Source: Allomyces arbusculus (Eukaryota; Blastocladiomycota; Blastocladiomycetes; Blastocladiales; Blastocladiaceae). From it: a stretch of DNA of 64,000 bases. The notes beneath the pieces were generated by a model that did no database searches, was not told where the DNA came from, and worked only from the letters and a program-made list of their open reading frames with translations. How positions within the stretch are numbered: the stretch's first letter is position 1; the number at the start of each line of letters is the position of its first letter. Location: contig JADHYV010000074.1 of NCBI GenBank assembly GCA_027604705.1, positions 1-64,000 of the forward strand, read 5' to 3'. The position numbers and the translations under genes were made by a program. Below, piece by piece: positions 45,462 to 56,180 of the stretch.

Positions 45462-46931
45462 TCACTGTTGCACGAACGTCTCCTCGTCGCTCACCTCGAC
45501 CGGTGCGAGCGGTACCATCTCGCGCGACTTGGCCGTATCGTAAATCTCGACGTGCGCGGCCAAAACGGCCGGCACATTGACACGCTTCGGGACAAAGTAC
45601 TGCCGCCACAACTGCGCCTTGCGCTTCGCCAGCTCCTCCTTGGCCTTGGCCTCCTCCTCCTTCTTTTGCTTCTCGGCCTCCTTGGCCGCCTTTTCCTGCG
45701 CCTTGCGCTCCGCATCCGACAGTTCTGGTACCGCCGGTTCCGCTGACTCGGCCGCAAACTCAGGCGTCGCGGGCGCGTCAATCTGCTGCGTCACATCGCG
45801 CAGCGCGCCGGGCACGGCAAACAGGTCAGCGACGGTCGGTGCGGGGCCGGCAGCAGCAGCCGCCGCAGCGGCGGCACTTGCCGCGGCCATTTCCGCAGCG
45901 GCCTTCTCCGCCGGGTTCTCCTTGGGTTTCGGCGCCGGCCACATTTCCTCGTACTCAGGCACGAGCACGGGTTCGTCGGCGACGCCCTCTGGGACACCGT
46001 TGTCGACGGCGGCACGGTGCACGGACCACTCGTCGATGCCGAGCGCCAAGTCGGTCGGCTCCAATTCGCGCAGAGGACCACGGCGCGCGATCGCGAGCGT
46101 CGCACGGCCCGCATCACGAAAACGTTCCCAGTCGTTGAACCACCGGTAGATGCGGAACGGCCACGTGCGCATGCCCGTCATCCAGTCGACGGGCAGGTAG
46201 GCCACGGGCGGGAGCGCCAGACGGCGTTCGCGCACAGGCGGCGGCGGGGGCGACGCGGCAAACCAGCTCGATTCGGCCGTGGTCCGTGCGCGGTGGTATT
46301 CGGCGAGTTTCGTGGCATGCTCCGCATCCCGCTCCTGCTCAATCTGCCGCAACGCCGAGTCGTATCCGATAAGCACTTCCTCGAACGGTTTCCGGCCCAC
46401 AGCCAGGTACCCATCATAGTCATGCATACGGAACTTGAACTTGACGTCGTCGGCCGCCGTCGTCAGGACGTGCGCGCGCAGGGCGTCGTCGGCGGTCCAT
46501 GCCAGATAGGCCTGTTTCTTGACGAGCGTGCCGCACGTGTGCCGCGCAATCACGCCCGGCTCAAACGCTTCGACGAGGTCGTAGTCGACGGCGGCCGCGT
46601 CGAGGACGGGCTTGATGTACTTGCGGAAGTACTCGCGCGTGGCGCGGATCGATTCATCGGGCGCAGGACGTTGTAGGAAGACGGCGACTTTGCGGACTCG
46701 CTCGCGCGGGTCTTGCGGTTGCGAGGCCAGGTACTTGGCTTCGCCCTCGAGCTCGCGCCGCACTTCGGCGGTCAGGTGCCGGTCGCGGTAGATGAGCAGC
46801 GCGTAGGTGCCGACAATGCTGCCGAAAATGACCATGCCACGCGACGGGCGTGGGATCTTAGAGATCTTGGTGGGGATGAACCGGCGCCATCCAGCGGCGG
46901 GCGCCGCGGAGCCGGCGGTTGCGTCGGCCAT
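45462..46931 (-). CDS. TIM54: mitochondrial inner-membrane translocase subunit Tim54
   Basis: Component of the TIM22 carrier translocase. Intronless, 489 residues from the ATG at 46931 (GCCATGG context; an upstream in-frame ATG at 47039 is less likely). Pro/Arg-rich N-terminus, one membrane span near residues 32-48 (MVIFGSIVGTYALLIYRDR), then the Tim54 signature: VRKVAVFLQRPAPDESIRAT, REYFRKYIKPVLDAAAVDYD, and the ALPPVAYLPVDWMTGMRTWP block followed by RIYRWFNDWE. C-terminal Lys/Glu coiled coil and QYFVPKRVNVP. Ala-rich linker at about 365-385. Confidence 0.9.
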   Translation of the reverse strand: MADATAGSAAPAAGWRRFIPTKISKIPRPSRGMVIFGSIVGTYALLIYRDRHLTAEVRRELEGEAKYLASQPQDPRERVRKVAVFLQRPAPDESIRATREYFRKYIKPVLDAAAVDYDLVEAFEPGVIARHTCGTLVKKQAYLAWTADDALRAHVLTTAADDVKFKFRMHDYDGYLAVGRKPFEEVLIGYDSALRQIEQERDAEHATKLAEYHRARTTAESSWFAASPPPPPVRERRLALPPVAYLPVDWMTGMRTWPFRIYRWFNDWERFRDAGRATLAIARRGPLRELEPTDLALGIDEWSVHRAAVDNGVPEGVADEPVLVPEYEEMWPAPKPKENPAEKAAAEMAAASAAAAAAAAAGPAPTVADLFAVPGALRDVTQQIDAPATPEFAAESAEPAVPELSDAERKAQEKAAKEAEKQKKEEEAKAKEELAKRKAQLWRQYFVPKRVNVPAVLAAHVEIYDTAKSREMVPLAPVEVSDEETFVQQ

Positions 46932-47543
46932 GGCGGGGAAGTGCAGCAAGTTGCAGGAACTTCGAGTTTGGATGAGCGAGCGAGTGGTCGTCGACTTGTC
47001 GTGACTGGCCGTGCTGGATTGGTTTGTCGACGTTGGCAAACGACTCGCATTCTGTGATCAGGTCACGTGTGAATAACCTGCGGGCGAAAGCACAACATCT
47101 GCACCTATGTTCCTTTCGCCAGCGACATCTTTCGAAGGCTCTGATCCAACACGATCCAACACGACCCAACACCAACACCAAAGAGCAAGGATGAACACAA
47201 GTGAGCTGGCACTCGCGCTGGAGTGGCGCGTGAAGCAGGAGGGACTTGGCCCCAATGATGGCGAGGAGCCGCGGCAATGGCGATGAAATGTCCAACAAAA
47301 AATTGAGGCCGATCATTTCTGCTGAGCGCGATAGCCGTGGAGAGCAGAGCCGCAACGTCGCACGGCTGTGGTTATGATGTTGGTGGCCGCAGTGTTGGCG
47401 GCGTGGCCGGGATGCTGGTTGTTCATTTGTTGCCGACGTGAACCTATGTGTAACCACCGTGCGCCACCCATGTCGCGGGTCCGGCCAGGCAAAAACAATC
47501 CACGCTCTCGGCCGTCAAGCCCGCTAGAACCAACCCAACCGTA
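46932..47543. other. divergent promoter region of TIM54 and the paraoxonase-like gene
   Basis: No gene seen. Contains a 10-base unit (GATCCAACAC) repeated about three times at 47143-47172, the last copy with one change. Confidence 0.5.
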
Positions 47544-49001
47544 ATGACCCTGGCAACATCGTGCCTCAAGCTGCTGGCCGCCGTAGTGGCCCTGCTGGTC
47601 GCGCTCGCCGCGACCAACTGGTCAACGCTCGTGCGCAAAAAGGAACTGTGGATGCCGACGCGGATTACGCGCAACCTCGACAAGTGTTCAGTGCTCGACG
47701 CGTCACTCTTTGGATGTGAAGATATCGTCGTGCACGGCGACTATGCGTACCTGGGTCCGTTGCTCTTAAGGAGCCACCGTGAGGAGATATTTCGACCGTG
47801 ACCAATGCGCCATATTTTGTATTCCTCCAGCATGCGGCGACCCCCTTGCGCGTGAAGGATGGTACCCGCCAGCTTTGAAGTTCAATAAGACGACCGATAC
47901 GACCATGAAGGACGCGCTCTTCGCGTACCATTTCGAGGTGCGTCCAACGCATCGCAGCAATCTGTGATCACTCTGCTAACCCACCTGACCAACTGCGCTA
48001 GACCAAGACGATGACGCCGCTCGCGATTCACGGCTACTCGGGCGACATGACGCTGCACGGCCTGAACGTGTTCATGCACCCAATCACCGACGCCAGCGCG
48101 ACCCCGACGCTGAGCGTATTTGTCGTCAACCACAAGCGCACGGGCAGCTGCGTCGACATTTACGACCACGTCGTGTACGCCTTCCGCTCACCCAACGCCC
48201 GCTCCTGCTCCTGCTCCCTCTTTCTAACTCGCCACACACGAACCACCACTCCAGCGGCTCGACCGACCTCCACTTCGTCGAATCCGTGTGCGACCCACTC
48301 ATCCGCACGCCCAATGCCGTGGCCCCGATCTCGCGCAAGGCCTTCTACGTGTCCAACTACCTGTCGGGCCCCGAGGCCGAGCCCAAGACGATTGTGCTCG
48401 ACATGATGCTCGCGCGGCGCACGTCTGATATCGTGTTCCGCGGCGACGACGGCACGACGCGTGTCGTGCGCCAGGGACTGCGGGGCGCCAACGGGCTTGC
48501 CGTCAGTGACGACGGGATGATGCTGTACATGGCCGAGTCGATGAGGTGCGACATTTGCCTTCACGTGCGAATCGCCACGAACCGAACTGACGGCCCGGCC
48601 CGATCCGTAGCGGCGAAATCCACGCCTACCTTCGCAAACCCGACAACTCGCTCGACCTCGCCGCGCCGCCGCTGTGGCTGTCCTTCTTCCCGGACAACCT
48701 GCGTCTCGTGCCCGACGGACTCGCCGTCGCGGGTCCCGGCGCGTTTGTTGCTGACGGGTCCGGCGTGCCGACCGTGGTTGCCGCTATCGCGCAAGGCAAA
48801 GCACGCGAAATGTACGTTGACGCGGACGGCAAATTGATGCATGGCGCGTCGGTCGCGGCCGTGCACTGGCCGTCGCGCACGATCCTGGTCGGTGGGCCTG
48901 TGATGAAGGGGGTTGTGGCGTGTCCGTGGATTGAGGAGGGTGCGGACGAGAAGAAGGTGGGTGGAGAAGGCGCGGGTGAACAAGGGAAGGAGGAGTTGTG
49001 A
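47544..49001 (+). CDS. paraoxonase/arylesterase-like protein
   Basis: Five exons: 47544-47754, 47831-47937, 48002-48174, 48255-48545, 48611-49001 (390 residues). N-terminal hydrophobic anchor (LLAAVVALLVALAATNW), as in animal PONs where the signal is retained. Blocks of the six-bladed PON propeller: GCEDIVVHGDYAYLA, ACGDPLAREGWYPPALKF, LHGLNVFMHPITD (His of the active site region), LSVFVVNHKR, DLHFVESVCDPLIRTPNAVA (calcium-ligand Asn region), GANGLAVSDDGMMLYMAES and LVPDGLAVAGPGAFVADGS. All four introns (65-80 nt) are in phase. Predicted calcium-dependent lactonase/esterase facing the secretory lumen or outside; substrate unknown. Confidence 0.85.
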
Positions 49002-49572
49002 GGAGAGAATTGAGGCGTAGAGGGAGCGTCTTGCTTGGGTGCAAAAGAATGAACGAACAATGAGAACAGCATGGAAGATTGACATCAAACGCCATTCGAG
49101 CGCGAACTGGAGGCGAACATGGATGGTGCAAATCACGGGCGAGATGCACAACGTCGCGCGCAGAATTCGCCCCAATCACAACTCGTGGCCGGTTGCTGGT
49201 CTAAGATCAACATAATGCACCCTCTCCACCTGTTCATGCTCGCTTTGAGGCCAGCGCGGTTTTCGACTTTGGCCGCTTGTCACATCGCGTGCACTTCAAC
49301 CGGTCCGCGCTTCCTTGTTTTGCGGATGGCTGATGAATTTGGTTCAATAATGATTCCGCAAACCTAGATTGCACCTTCGCCCTGAAATATGTGTTCCTCA
49401 AAAGTTGGAAGTATGAGCGGAGCTGCCAGATGCTCACACAGAGTGGCCACGAGCTCATGGATGACAGATTGCGCAAGAATCACTCACAAATAAACCAATG
49501 CCAACGCGAGCGTCGAATAAACGACCCACGTCCAATTAACTCCCTGAAAACCCCGAATCAACACGCTGGGCA
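49002..49572. other. intergenic, convergent
   Basis: Nothing recognised between the paraoxonase-like gene and the leftward small-gene cluster. Confidence 0.4.
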
Positions 49573-50304
49573 TCACATCCCCATCCATAACAGGACGCCA
49601 ACAATGCACAATACGCCAGCATACCAGCCGCCGCCGCCGCCGCCGCCACGGCGCTGCTCCTGCTGCTGCTGCTCCTGCTGCTCCTGTTGCCGTAACATCC
49701 GCTGGACGTCTTCCATCATCGGCCCGAACGCCTGCAACAGATTCGTCAACTCTTCTATGGTCGGACCGAGCCTCACGAGGGCGTCGTGAATTTCATGCAC
49801 ACGGCGCGGGTCGAGGGCCGCTGCCGCGGCCATCAGCGCCGGATCGGCAGCGGCGACGGCATTGATGGGAGCCAGGTCGGCATTGACGAAGACGTCGATG
49901 GGCGCTGGGTCGGGGGCAACGGCGGGCGACGTCGGCGGCGCGTGGACAAACGGTGCAGGCACAAGGCCGGGTGGCGGGGCTGCGGCGGCGCGTACGGCTT
50001 GGTGCACGGGTGCGGGCTGGCGCGGCTCGACAAGCACGGACGGCGGAGCGTGGGTGCGTTGCGGCGGCGGGAGCGATACCGACCCGGTGGGGAAGGACGT
50101 GGACCGGGTGGGAAATGTTGTGCGCTGGATCGATGATGCAGGACCGGCTTGCGGCGCGGGCGAGAGCACGGGCGGAAGATGTGACGGTGGAGAAGGTTGG
50201 GCAGGTTGAGCGGGTGGCGGGGCCGAAGTGCCGGCCGGAAAATGATGCGGCGGGGGCAGGAGTGGCGGCATCAGAGCACGGGGCGACATAACCGATGCAG
50301 GCAT
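49573..50304 (-). CDS. proline-rich tail-anchored protein
   Basis: Single exon, 243 residues. The first 130 residues are Pro/Ala/Ser-rich and presumably disordered; then a helical stretch (RVHEIHDALVRLGPTIEELT and ELTNLLQAFGPMMEDVQRM), a Gln/Glu run, a Gly run and a C-terminal membrane helix WYAGVLCIVGVLLWMGM with no residues beyond it. This is the layout of a tail-anchored protein facing the cytosol. Function unknown. It starts 47 bases after the stop of the next gene upstream. Confidence 0.6.
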   Translation of the reverse strand: MPASVMSPRALMPPLLPPPHHFPAGTSAPPPAQPAQPSPPSHLPPVLSPAPQAGPASSIQRTTFPTRSTSFPTGSVSLPPPQRTHAPPSVLVEPRQPAPVHQAVRAAAAPPPGLVPAPFVHAPPTSPAVAPDPAPIDVFVNADLAPINAVAAADPALMAAAAALDPRRVHEIHDALVRLGPTIEELTNLLQAFGPMMEDVQRMLRQQEQQEQQQQEQRRGGGGGGGWYAGVLCIVGVLLWMGM

Positions 50305-50351
50305 GACGCGGGCGCTCCGCTGCCGCTTCTACGAACGGCTAGTGGAAACTA

Positions 50352-50896
50352 TCAGCGCGCAAGCATGTATTGGATGACAGTTCGAAGAAAGCGGACCGCT
50401 GGAGGAGGCGGGGGTGGGACGTCGAGACCAACATCGTCGTCTTGGTCGTTGAGAGCGACCTCATGCAGGCGCTTCTGCTTGCGCGGCGCTGCCTGCTGTA
50501 GCGGGAGGTCGGACCGCGAGCTCTACAAACAACGGATATGAGTCAGTAATAAGGCAACAGCGCGCAAGAAAGGAGAGTGCTGGACTTCGTCGGGCACATA
50601 CCCGGGGCCGACTGGCAGCAGCCGATGCACGACGCAGCGGCAGGGGGAGCGACGCTTGCGAGGACTGGGGTGACGACGACGACGACGACGACGCTCCCGA
50701 ATGGCGCGGCGAGCGGCGAAGATTTGCGGCCGGCGGCTCTGCGGCCTGGTCGTTGGCCTGCGAAGCATGGCAGTCACCATGTCGAATCGGATCAGCGACC
50801 GCATCAAGATGAAACTCACCGTCCCGAATCTGCGGCAAGCAAAAGTAAAACGCACCGGCGGCTCACAACCGTTCGCGAAAACGTTCTCGTCGTCAT
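50352..50896 (-). CDS. small three-exon protein of unknown function
   Basis: Proposed exons 50896-50867, 50757-50602 and 50522-50352 (118 residues). The last two exons are well supported: ANDQAAEPPAANLRR into a Ser-rich stretch, then SSRSDLPLQQAAPRKQKRL, VALNDQDDDVGLDVPPPPPP and FLRTVIQYMLAR before the stop; donor GTATGT, acceptor TTTGTAG after a CTGAC branch site. The first exon (MTTRTFSRTV, donor GTGAGC) is a guess that fits phase. Basic and Pro-rich patches suggest a nuclear or adaptor protein, no more. Confidence 0.45.
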
Positions 50897-50930
50897 GGCC
50901 TCCGACACCTGCTGGAATCTCCTCGAGACC

Positions 50931-51476
50931 CTATGATAAAGCGATGCGAATCATGTTCAGGTCAGCACACATTATGAGGGCGTGGCCGAGCACCGTGGTG
51001 CTGACCCGGACCTCGATCGCGCTCCAGTCATGCTCCAGGGTCGCCCATTCCACGACGATCCCATGAGACGTGGCGCGGAACGGGATTTCGAGAAATTTCA
51101 CCGCTTTCCACCCAGTCTCGATGAACACGCCTCCGCTCCCCTGCGGCACCGCACGCGCAATCATGGCCGCCACCACCTCCACCGCACGTTCGCGGCCGCC
51201 GCTTTCTCCCAGGACACACTGCCACGCGGCGGCCACTGCTGACGCACTTGTGGTATGCGCGCCCTTGGCATTCACCGTGAACTTCCGCGTCGCCAGCACA
51301 TCACCTCGCGCGTCTTGCGCAAGGGCTTCGATGCTATTGACAATGCGTTGGGCGAGACCGTGCACTGTTGTGTGAGGGCCAGATAGGTCGGTCCGGAGCG
51401 GTTCGGATTTGCGCGCATCGCGCATTGTCACAAGCGTGAGCGCCTGGACGGTTCGTTCGAGAACAAATTCGACCAT
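50931..51476 (-). CDS. hypothetical protein
   Basis: Single exon, 181 residues, from ATG at 51476 (MVEFVLERTVQALTLVTMRD). Strong GC3-biased coding use, alternating strand-like and helix-like segments (GVFIETGWKAVKFLEIPF, SHGIVVEWATLEHDW, TTVLGHALIMCADLNMI) suggest a compact alpha/beta domain. No family recognised. It heads a leftward row of three closely spaced small genes (34- and 47-base gaps). Confidence 0.6.
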   Translation of the reverse strand: MVEFVLERTVQALTLVTMRDARKSEPLRTDLSGPHTTVHGLAQRIVNSIEALAQDARGDVLATRKFTVNAKGAHTTSASAVAAAWQCVLGESGGRERAVEVVAAMIARAVPQGSGGVFIETGWKAVKFLEIPFRATSHGIVVEWATLEHDWSAIEVRVSTTVLGHALIMCADLNMIRIALS

Positions 51477-51836
51477 GATTGATGTGATGAGATTGGGCTG
51501 ATCGCAACTGGTTGTGAGGTGGAGAGAAGGGGTGGGAGCGAGATGTCGGTCGAGAACTGGACTTGTGAAGTAGAATGAGTCGAATACATCCAGCGAGGCA
51601 CCAGAACCTGTTCGCGCATCCACCAGCTTGTGCCAACGCATCCTTCGATGGCTCCACACTTGCCCCCCTTGAATACTACTTGTGCTCCCATCCCAGCTCT
51701 TTCTCCCCACTCATGCTTCTCCAGCACTTCTCCACTTCTCCATGCGGTTCATACAGTTTCTGCTGCTCCAGGCCACACCACCCAGTCTGCTCCCTAGCAT
51801 GATCCTGGTCCAGCTGCCTCTTTTCAACGAGCTCGC
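51477..51836. other. intergenic
   Basis: Nothing recognised; spacer between two leftward genes. Confidence 0.4.
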
Positions 51837-52428
51837 TCAGAAACTAATTGCGGCGACAGCAAGGGACAGCAGGACGGCAAGAGGGATGTGGACCCGGCTC
51901 CAAGTCGACAGCTGTCTCGAACCTGCGACCGAAAAGTTGTCGTGGGCGACAGCGATCAAGGGCGCGGCGTGCGCTTCATCGAAAATTGGTCGTGTCGGCT
52001 GGGTGGGTAAGCTTGCGGCGCGCCCGTCCAGCTCGATCGCATTGGCGAGAAGGGCCGCGAGTTGCTGGAGCGCAGCCGTGGGCGGCACGTCAGCGATGAG
52101 AGGCGTATTCGGGAGCCATCGTCGCCAGAACCAGACTCGCGGCTCTCGTGGCCGGTGCCGGCTCAGTCACGCATGCTGCAGTTGTCGTCGTCGTCCTTGT
52201 CGTTGCACATGCAGATTGCCAATGTTAGCATCTTTCAAAGCAGCCTCGGCATCTGGCGTGGTGGCGGTGCGTGCGTAACTGTCGACGCGAGACCGCGTCT
52301 GCCTTTGAGCGTCGCTTCTTGCGCTCAGGCTTTGCGCTGCTTTGCGGTGGCGAATTCTGCTCCATGCTGCCTAAGTTGCCCTACCATGCGCAAATCACCG
52401 CGTTCCCACTGGCTTCGACGTTTCCCAT
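51837..52428 (-). CDS. small tail-anchored membrane protein, unknown family
   Basis: Proposed exons 52428-52385, 52302-52209 and 52142-51837 (147 residues); all phases agree and introns are 82 and 66 nt. The core reads SRVDSYARTTTPDAEAALKD, then PRVWFWRRWLPNTPLIADVP, TAALQQLAALLANAIELDGR, and ends in a membrane helix (HIPLAVLLSLAVAAISF) at the very C-terminus. The coding-like reading extends upstream of the chosen ATG to about 52500, where sequence derived from the GDSL lipase begins, so the original 5' end may have been lost or replaced. Function unknown. Confidence 0.5.
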
Positions 52429-52504
52429 CGCACCACACGACACGCTACTGATTGCGACTCTTGAATCGCAGTCATGGCTGGGCGTCACCTTCTCCACCAC
52501 CCAG

Positions 52505-52600
52505 CTAGTTTGGGAAAAGTTACAGCCCGCGACCGGCACGTGCCGGGTGATTGCAAAGGAAGCAGCAACGAAGGCAGCGAGTGTGGAAAATGTGATGCAG
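52505..52600 (+). pseudogene. short relic of a GDSL lipase C-terminus
   Basis: Plus-strand reading VWEKLQPATGTCRVIAKEAA matches VYWDTFHPATGTHRVIAQEA of the lipase at 54494-55584, and the following bases still resemble the lipase end. Catalytic Asp and His are replaced. It lies just outside duplication arm B, in opposite orientation to the intact lipase. Confidence 0.6.
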
Positions 52601-52857
52601 TCTGGTTTTGCGAAAAGACACCTCCAAGTTTGTAACACTTACCAAGTTATGGATGGCAAAATAGCCCCAATCATAATTCTGCGACGATGAAATTGCATTG
52701 CCATGATGAAGAGTGTGTGCTACAATGAATGTAAGTAAATGAGCGGAGCCACTAACTGCTGACATGAGAGGGCAGTGTTAGTATGGGAAGCAAAATGATT
52801 CGTCGCAGATTGGCCCTTGAGCATGGTAAAGCATGCTTGTAGGCCGACGGCGAGTGC

Positions 52858-54990
52858 TCAAACTTGATCCATTGCAGTGACCGGCCATGGTCGTGTCTTT
52901 GTTCCTTTACGAGCACGTTATATGCTCTGGAACATGCTGGGCTTCAGCTCCTGTCACAGGCGCAATGGATTCCCGCAATAGAGCCATAAACCATGGCAAT
53001 AACAACCAGGTCATGCATTATTGCCCATCACTTGCGCTTCTTCGCGGCACCAGCACTGTCACAGCATCCAACTCAGGCATCTCACCCACAACGCGCATCA
53101 GCTCCATCATCCCCCTCACGCCGCGCGCAATATTCTCGGCCTGAAGACGCTTTTTCACGCCATAAAGCCCGGTCAAAGAAGAACGACGTCCGGTAAATGT
53201 GCTGTGCAAGCGTCGGAACGTGCCTGTGTCAGTAGTGCTCGAATGTATGGTTGGCGCCACCACCACACGGCCGAACGCCGGCCCCTGAGCGGTGCGGTGC
53301 ATGCGGTACATGCCGTGCAAGACGCGCATGAGCGCCGAATAGTAGGGGTCGGTCTTGACCGTGGTCGAGATGGGCAACGGGTCGGCCGTGGTTTTACCAT
53401 ATTGCATGAAAGTGAGCTGGGGAGACGCGCACGACTATCTCGCGACACCATCGATGATTGAGGCGATCGTCTCGCCCGCGACGATGCGCACGTCCATGTT
53501 GGCCGTGGCTATTGAGAGGGCGGGAGAAAAGGATGGAGCCGCGTCAGGACGGGAGATTGCCGATCGAACCTCATGGAAGCGAAAGAGGTTCGTTCATCCC
53601 AGTGTCGGGGATGGCGTTGACTTTGGGGCTGCCCTCGAGCATCGTGAACGCGATCGTCGTCTGCATTGTTGCGATGCATCTGATTCGGCCAACAAAAAAA
53701 CCGCGAGGTAGAGGCACCATCATCGGTCAAATCATGGGGCCGAAACAACGGTTTGATCACTTACCGCAGGCTCTTGGTGTTCATGGTCTGCGGCACGTTT
53801 GCCACGGCCTTGCGGAACATCGACGGGTTGTTGTTGATCAGGAACCGTTGCATGGGCGGCTGCGGCGGAAAGAGAAACCGCGCCATCTACCGGGACCCCG
53901 CGTCGAAAATGGCGCGCTCGCGCTCTACAATGGCCGTGATCCCCCTGGCGAGCACGACCACCGGGTCGTCTGGCGACGGCTTCCCCGCGTGACTCAAGCC
54001 ATCGTTCTTGCGGTGCGCCATCATCTTGAGCGTCAGCAGCCCTTTCTCGGCAACCGCGACGAGCGCAATCCGGGTCAGGTCGGAGTCAAGACAACCAACG
54101 TCAGCTTGTACGGCCCTGCTCTGCCCGCGGCCATGGCAGCTGGGGCCAGTGCACAGTGGACGAGCAGAGTTGGTGGTGCCGAGGACATTCTGGATTCGGA
54201 TATAAAGAGGAATGCGGAGCCGAGCGGAGGCACGCGTCACCATGGTGTACTGATCAAAAGCAGACCTTTCTGGGGCCAACGCTGCCGGCATCTATCTGTT
54301 CTGATCTTAGAGTAACCTAAGGCTCGGTCCACCTGCGAGAGAGCGAGAGAAGAATGGAGGGAGTCGATAGACGTGAAACTGGCGGAAATGCAAAAAATGG
54401 CGGGTTCCCGTGAATGCCCCGGGTATCAGCTGCTGTTCGCAAGACACAACGCCAAAACATGGATCATATGACGGTCCACAACAACACCACTCATCACATT
54501 TCCACGCCCACCGCCATGGCCGCCTCCTGCGCAATCACGCGGTGCGTGCCCGTCGCCGGATGGAACGTGTCCCAGTACACATGCATTTCAGGGTCCTTGC
54601 ACATTTCAAATTGGGCCGACAGGCACGACGTGCCCTGCGTCCCGCTCGGGAACCCGTACGCTGCCGGACTGGCCAGGATATCGGGCATGATGTGCGCCGT
54701 CGGGACGAACGTGACGCGCCCTTGTCCGGCGTCGTACTCTAGCACGCGCGCGGAGAGAATCGTGTTGAAGTTGTCGCTGGCCGTCTGAAAGGCTTCGTGG
54801 ACGGCGGCCGGGTAAGGGGTCAGGAACGGCGCGGCGCCGAGGTTGCGCATGCCGAAAACGAGGATGCGCGGCGCGGGCGTGCCCGCGGCGGTGGTGTGCA
54901 AAGCGTCGATGGTTTGCAGAGCGCGGATCAGGTTGCCGACAACGGCGTTGAGCGGGACTTGAGTCTTGGAGAAAATGATGTCGTTGCCTG
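52858..54990 (-). repeat. inverted segmental duplication, arm B
   Basis: Reverse-oriented match to 31091-34287. Carries the second exon of an intact GDSL lipase at one end and a decayed M20 peptidase copy at the other, with an internal deletion of about 1.06 kb relative to arm A. Confidence 0.85.
53020..54135 (-). pseudogene. decayed M20 metallopeptidase copy
   Basis: Copy of the peptidase gene at 32138. The upstream spacer runs directly into the codons for VQAD (about residue 288 of the intact protein), so the start, the membrane segment and four of the metal-ligand motifs are deleted. The rest is recognisable (LLTLKMMAHRKNDGLSHAGK, YYSALMRVLHGMYRMHRTAQ) but has frameshifts, a 6-codon loss near the FFFMW segment, and the last ligand His is gone (TDTRHF has become TDTGTF). 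Clearly dead. Confidence 0.9.
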
Positions 54991-55584
54991 CACGCGCCGA
55001 GAATGAGTGAGCATGCGTCATGCAAATAGAAGAAGGCAGCGCGTTGAACAGAAGAGAATAAATGGAAACGCACCACCAAACCACACTGTGTAGAGCGTGC
55101 GGCCCTGAACCGACAACGTGCCCTGCTCCAACTCCTGCTGGAACGTGCGCAACTGGTCGTTCAAGTCGGGCACAAGAAACTCGCTTTTGGCGCCCGTGTA
55201 CCCGGGTACGAGCGCGTTGTCGGTGGTCGCACTGCCGTAGGCGTAGTTGCGCAGAACCGATGCCGATTCGGACACGACGGCGCGAGTGAAGTACTCAATC
55301 CACATGGGCCCGTTGGAGAAGCGGCCACTGTCGTAGAGTGGCGGTGGGAGCGGCCACGTGTGCTGGGAGAGTTCCCAGACGTTGCTCGTGTCGGTCAACG
55401 AGTCGCCAAAGGCGATCACGCGGTCGAACGGGCGGTCGGTCGTCGTCGTGAACTGCTCGTGCTCGGCATGGTGGAGCACGGCGGGCGTGGCGACGGCCGC
55501 CGGGGTCGTGGCAAGGAGGATCGTGCAAAGTACGGCCGCGGCGAGCAGCAGAGCGGCTTTGGGGGTCATGGCAAGTTTGAGCAT
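54494..55584 (-). CDS. secreted GDSL lipase/esterase 3
   Basis: Exons 55584-55074 and 54987-54494 (334 residues). Signal peptide ALLLAAAVLCTILLATTPAA; RVIAFGDSLTDTSNVW with the nucleophile Ser; FS-NGPMWIEYFT; YAYGSATTD; FVPTAHIMPDILA; and YWDTFHPATGTH with Asp/His. The intron (86 nt, donor GTGCGT) lies exactly where it does in the two tandem lipases at 13155 and 14740. Its second exon was duplicated to 31091. Start chosen right before the signal peptide; an upstream in-frame ATG exists. Confidence 0.88.
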
Positions 55585-56180
55585 CGTCGCCAGCGGGGAA
55601 AGGGGGTCGCCAGCAGGTACAAGGGGTCGCCAAGCGGGTCGGTAGAGTCGTCGGCACTTGCGCGTCAAGCAAGACAGCTGCAAGAAAGCAGGGCGGTGGA
55701 GAGCGAGCGTTTCCGGGCCATGGTCGCGCCTGCAGGCCCTGGTCGTGTCGTGGTGGGTGTCATGGGCATGGAAGCAAATGAAGTGTGGAAGCATGCGAGA
55801 AAATGGAAGCGCAAAGCGCTGATCGGCGGCCGTGTTGAGCGTGCGGTGAGCGTGCGGTGTAGAGACACACCGCCACCACGTCAGACCACCCGCCAGGCTT
55901 CCGTCGGCCGATCTGCTTGGCCGATCACCTCCCTCGCCAAGCTCACCACATCATCCGACTGGCAAACAAGCGCTCCAACCCGGTCGCGAGCCCGCAGCAG
56001 CCTCCATCCATTCTCTCGCCGCTGATCAACGACACGAAGAGCGCCCTCAGCCGTGTTCTGCAAGCACTCGACCCACGCAATCGCGGGCCGGCACTGGCCC
56101 TCATCCTGCCAAGTCGTCGGCACTTGCCCATACCTGCCAGCCAAGATTTCGATCTTTTGGACCAACAATCCGGCACCAGC
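55585..56180. other. divergent intergenic region
   Basis: Between the leftward lipase 3 and the rightward ABC1-like kinase. Open frames upstream of 56181 are in frame with the kinase but lack conserved sequence; they may be untranslated leader. Confidence 0.4.
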
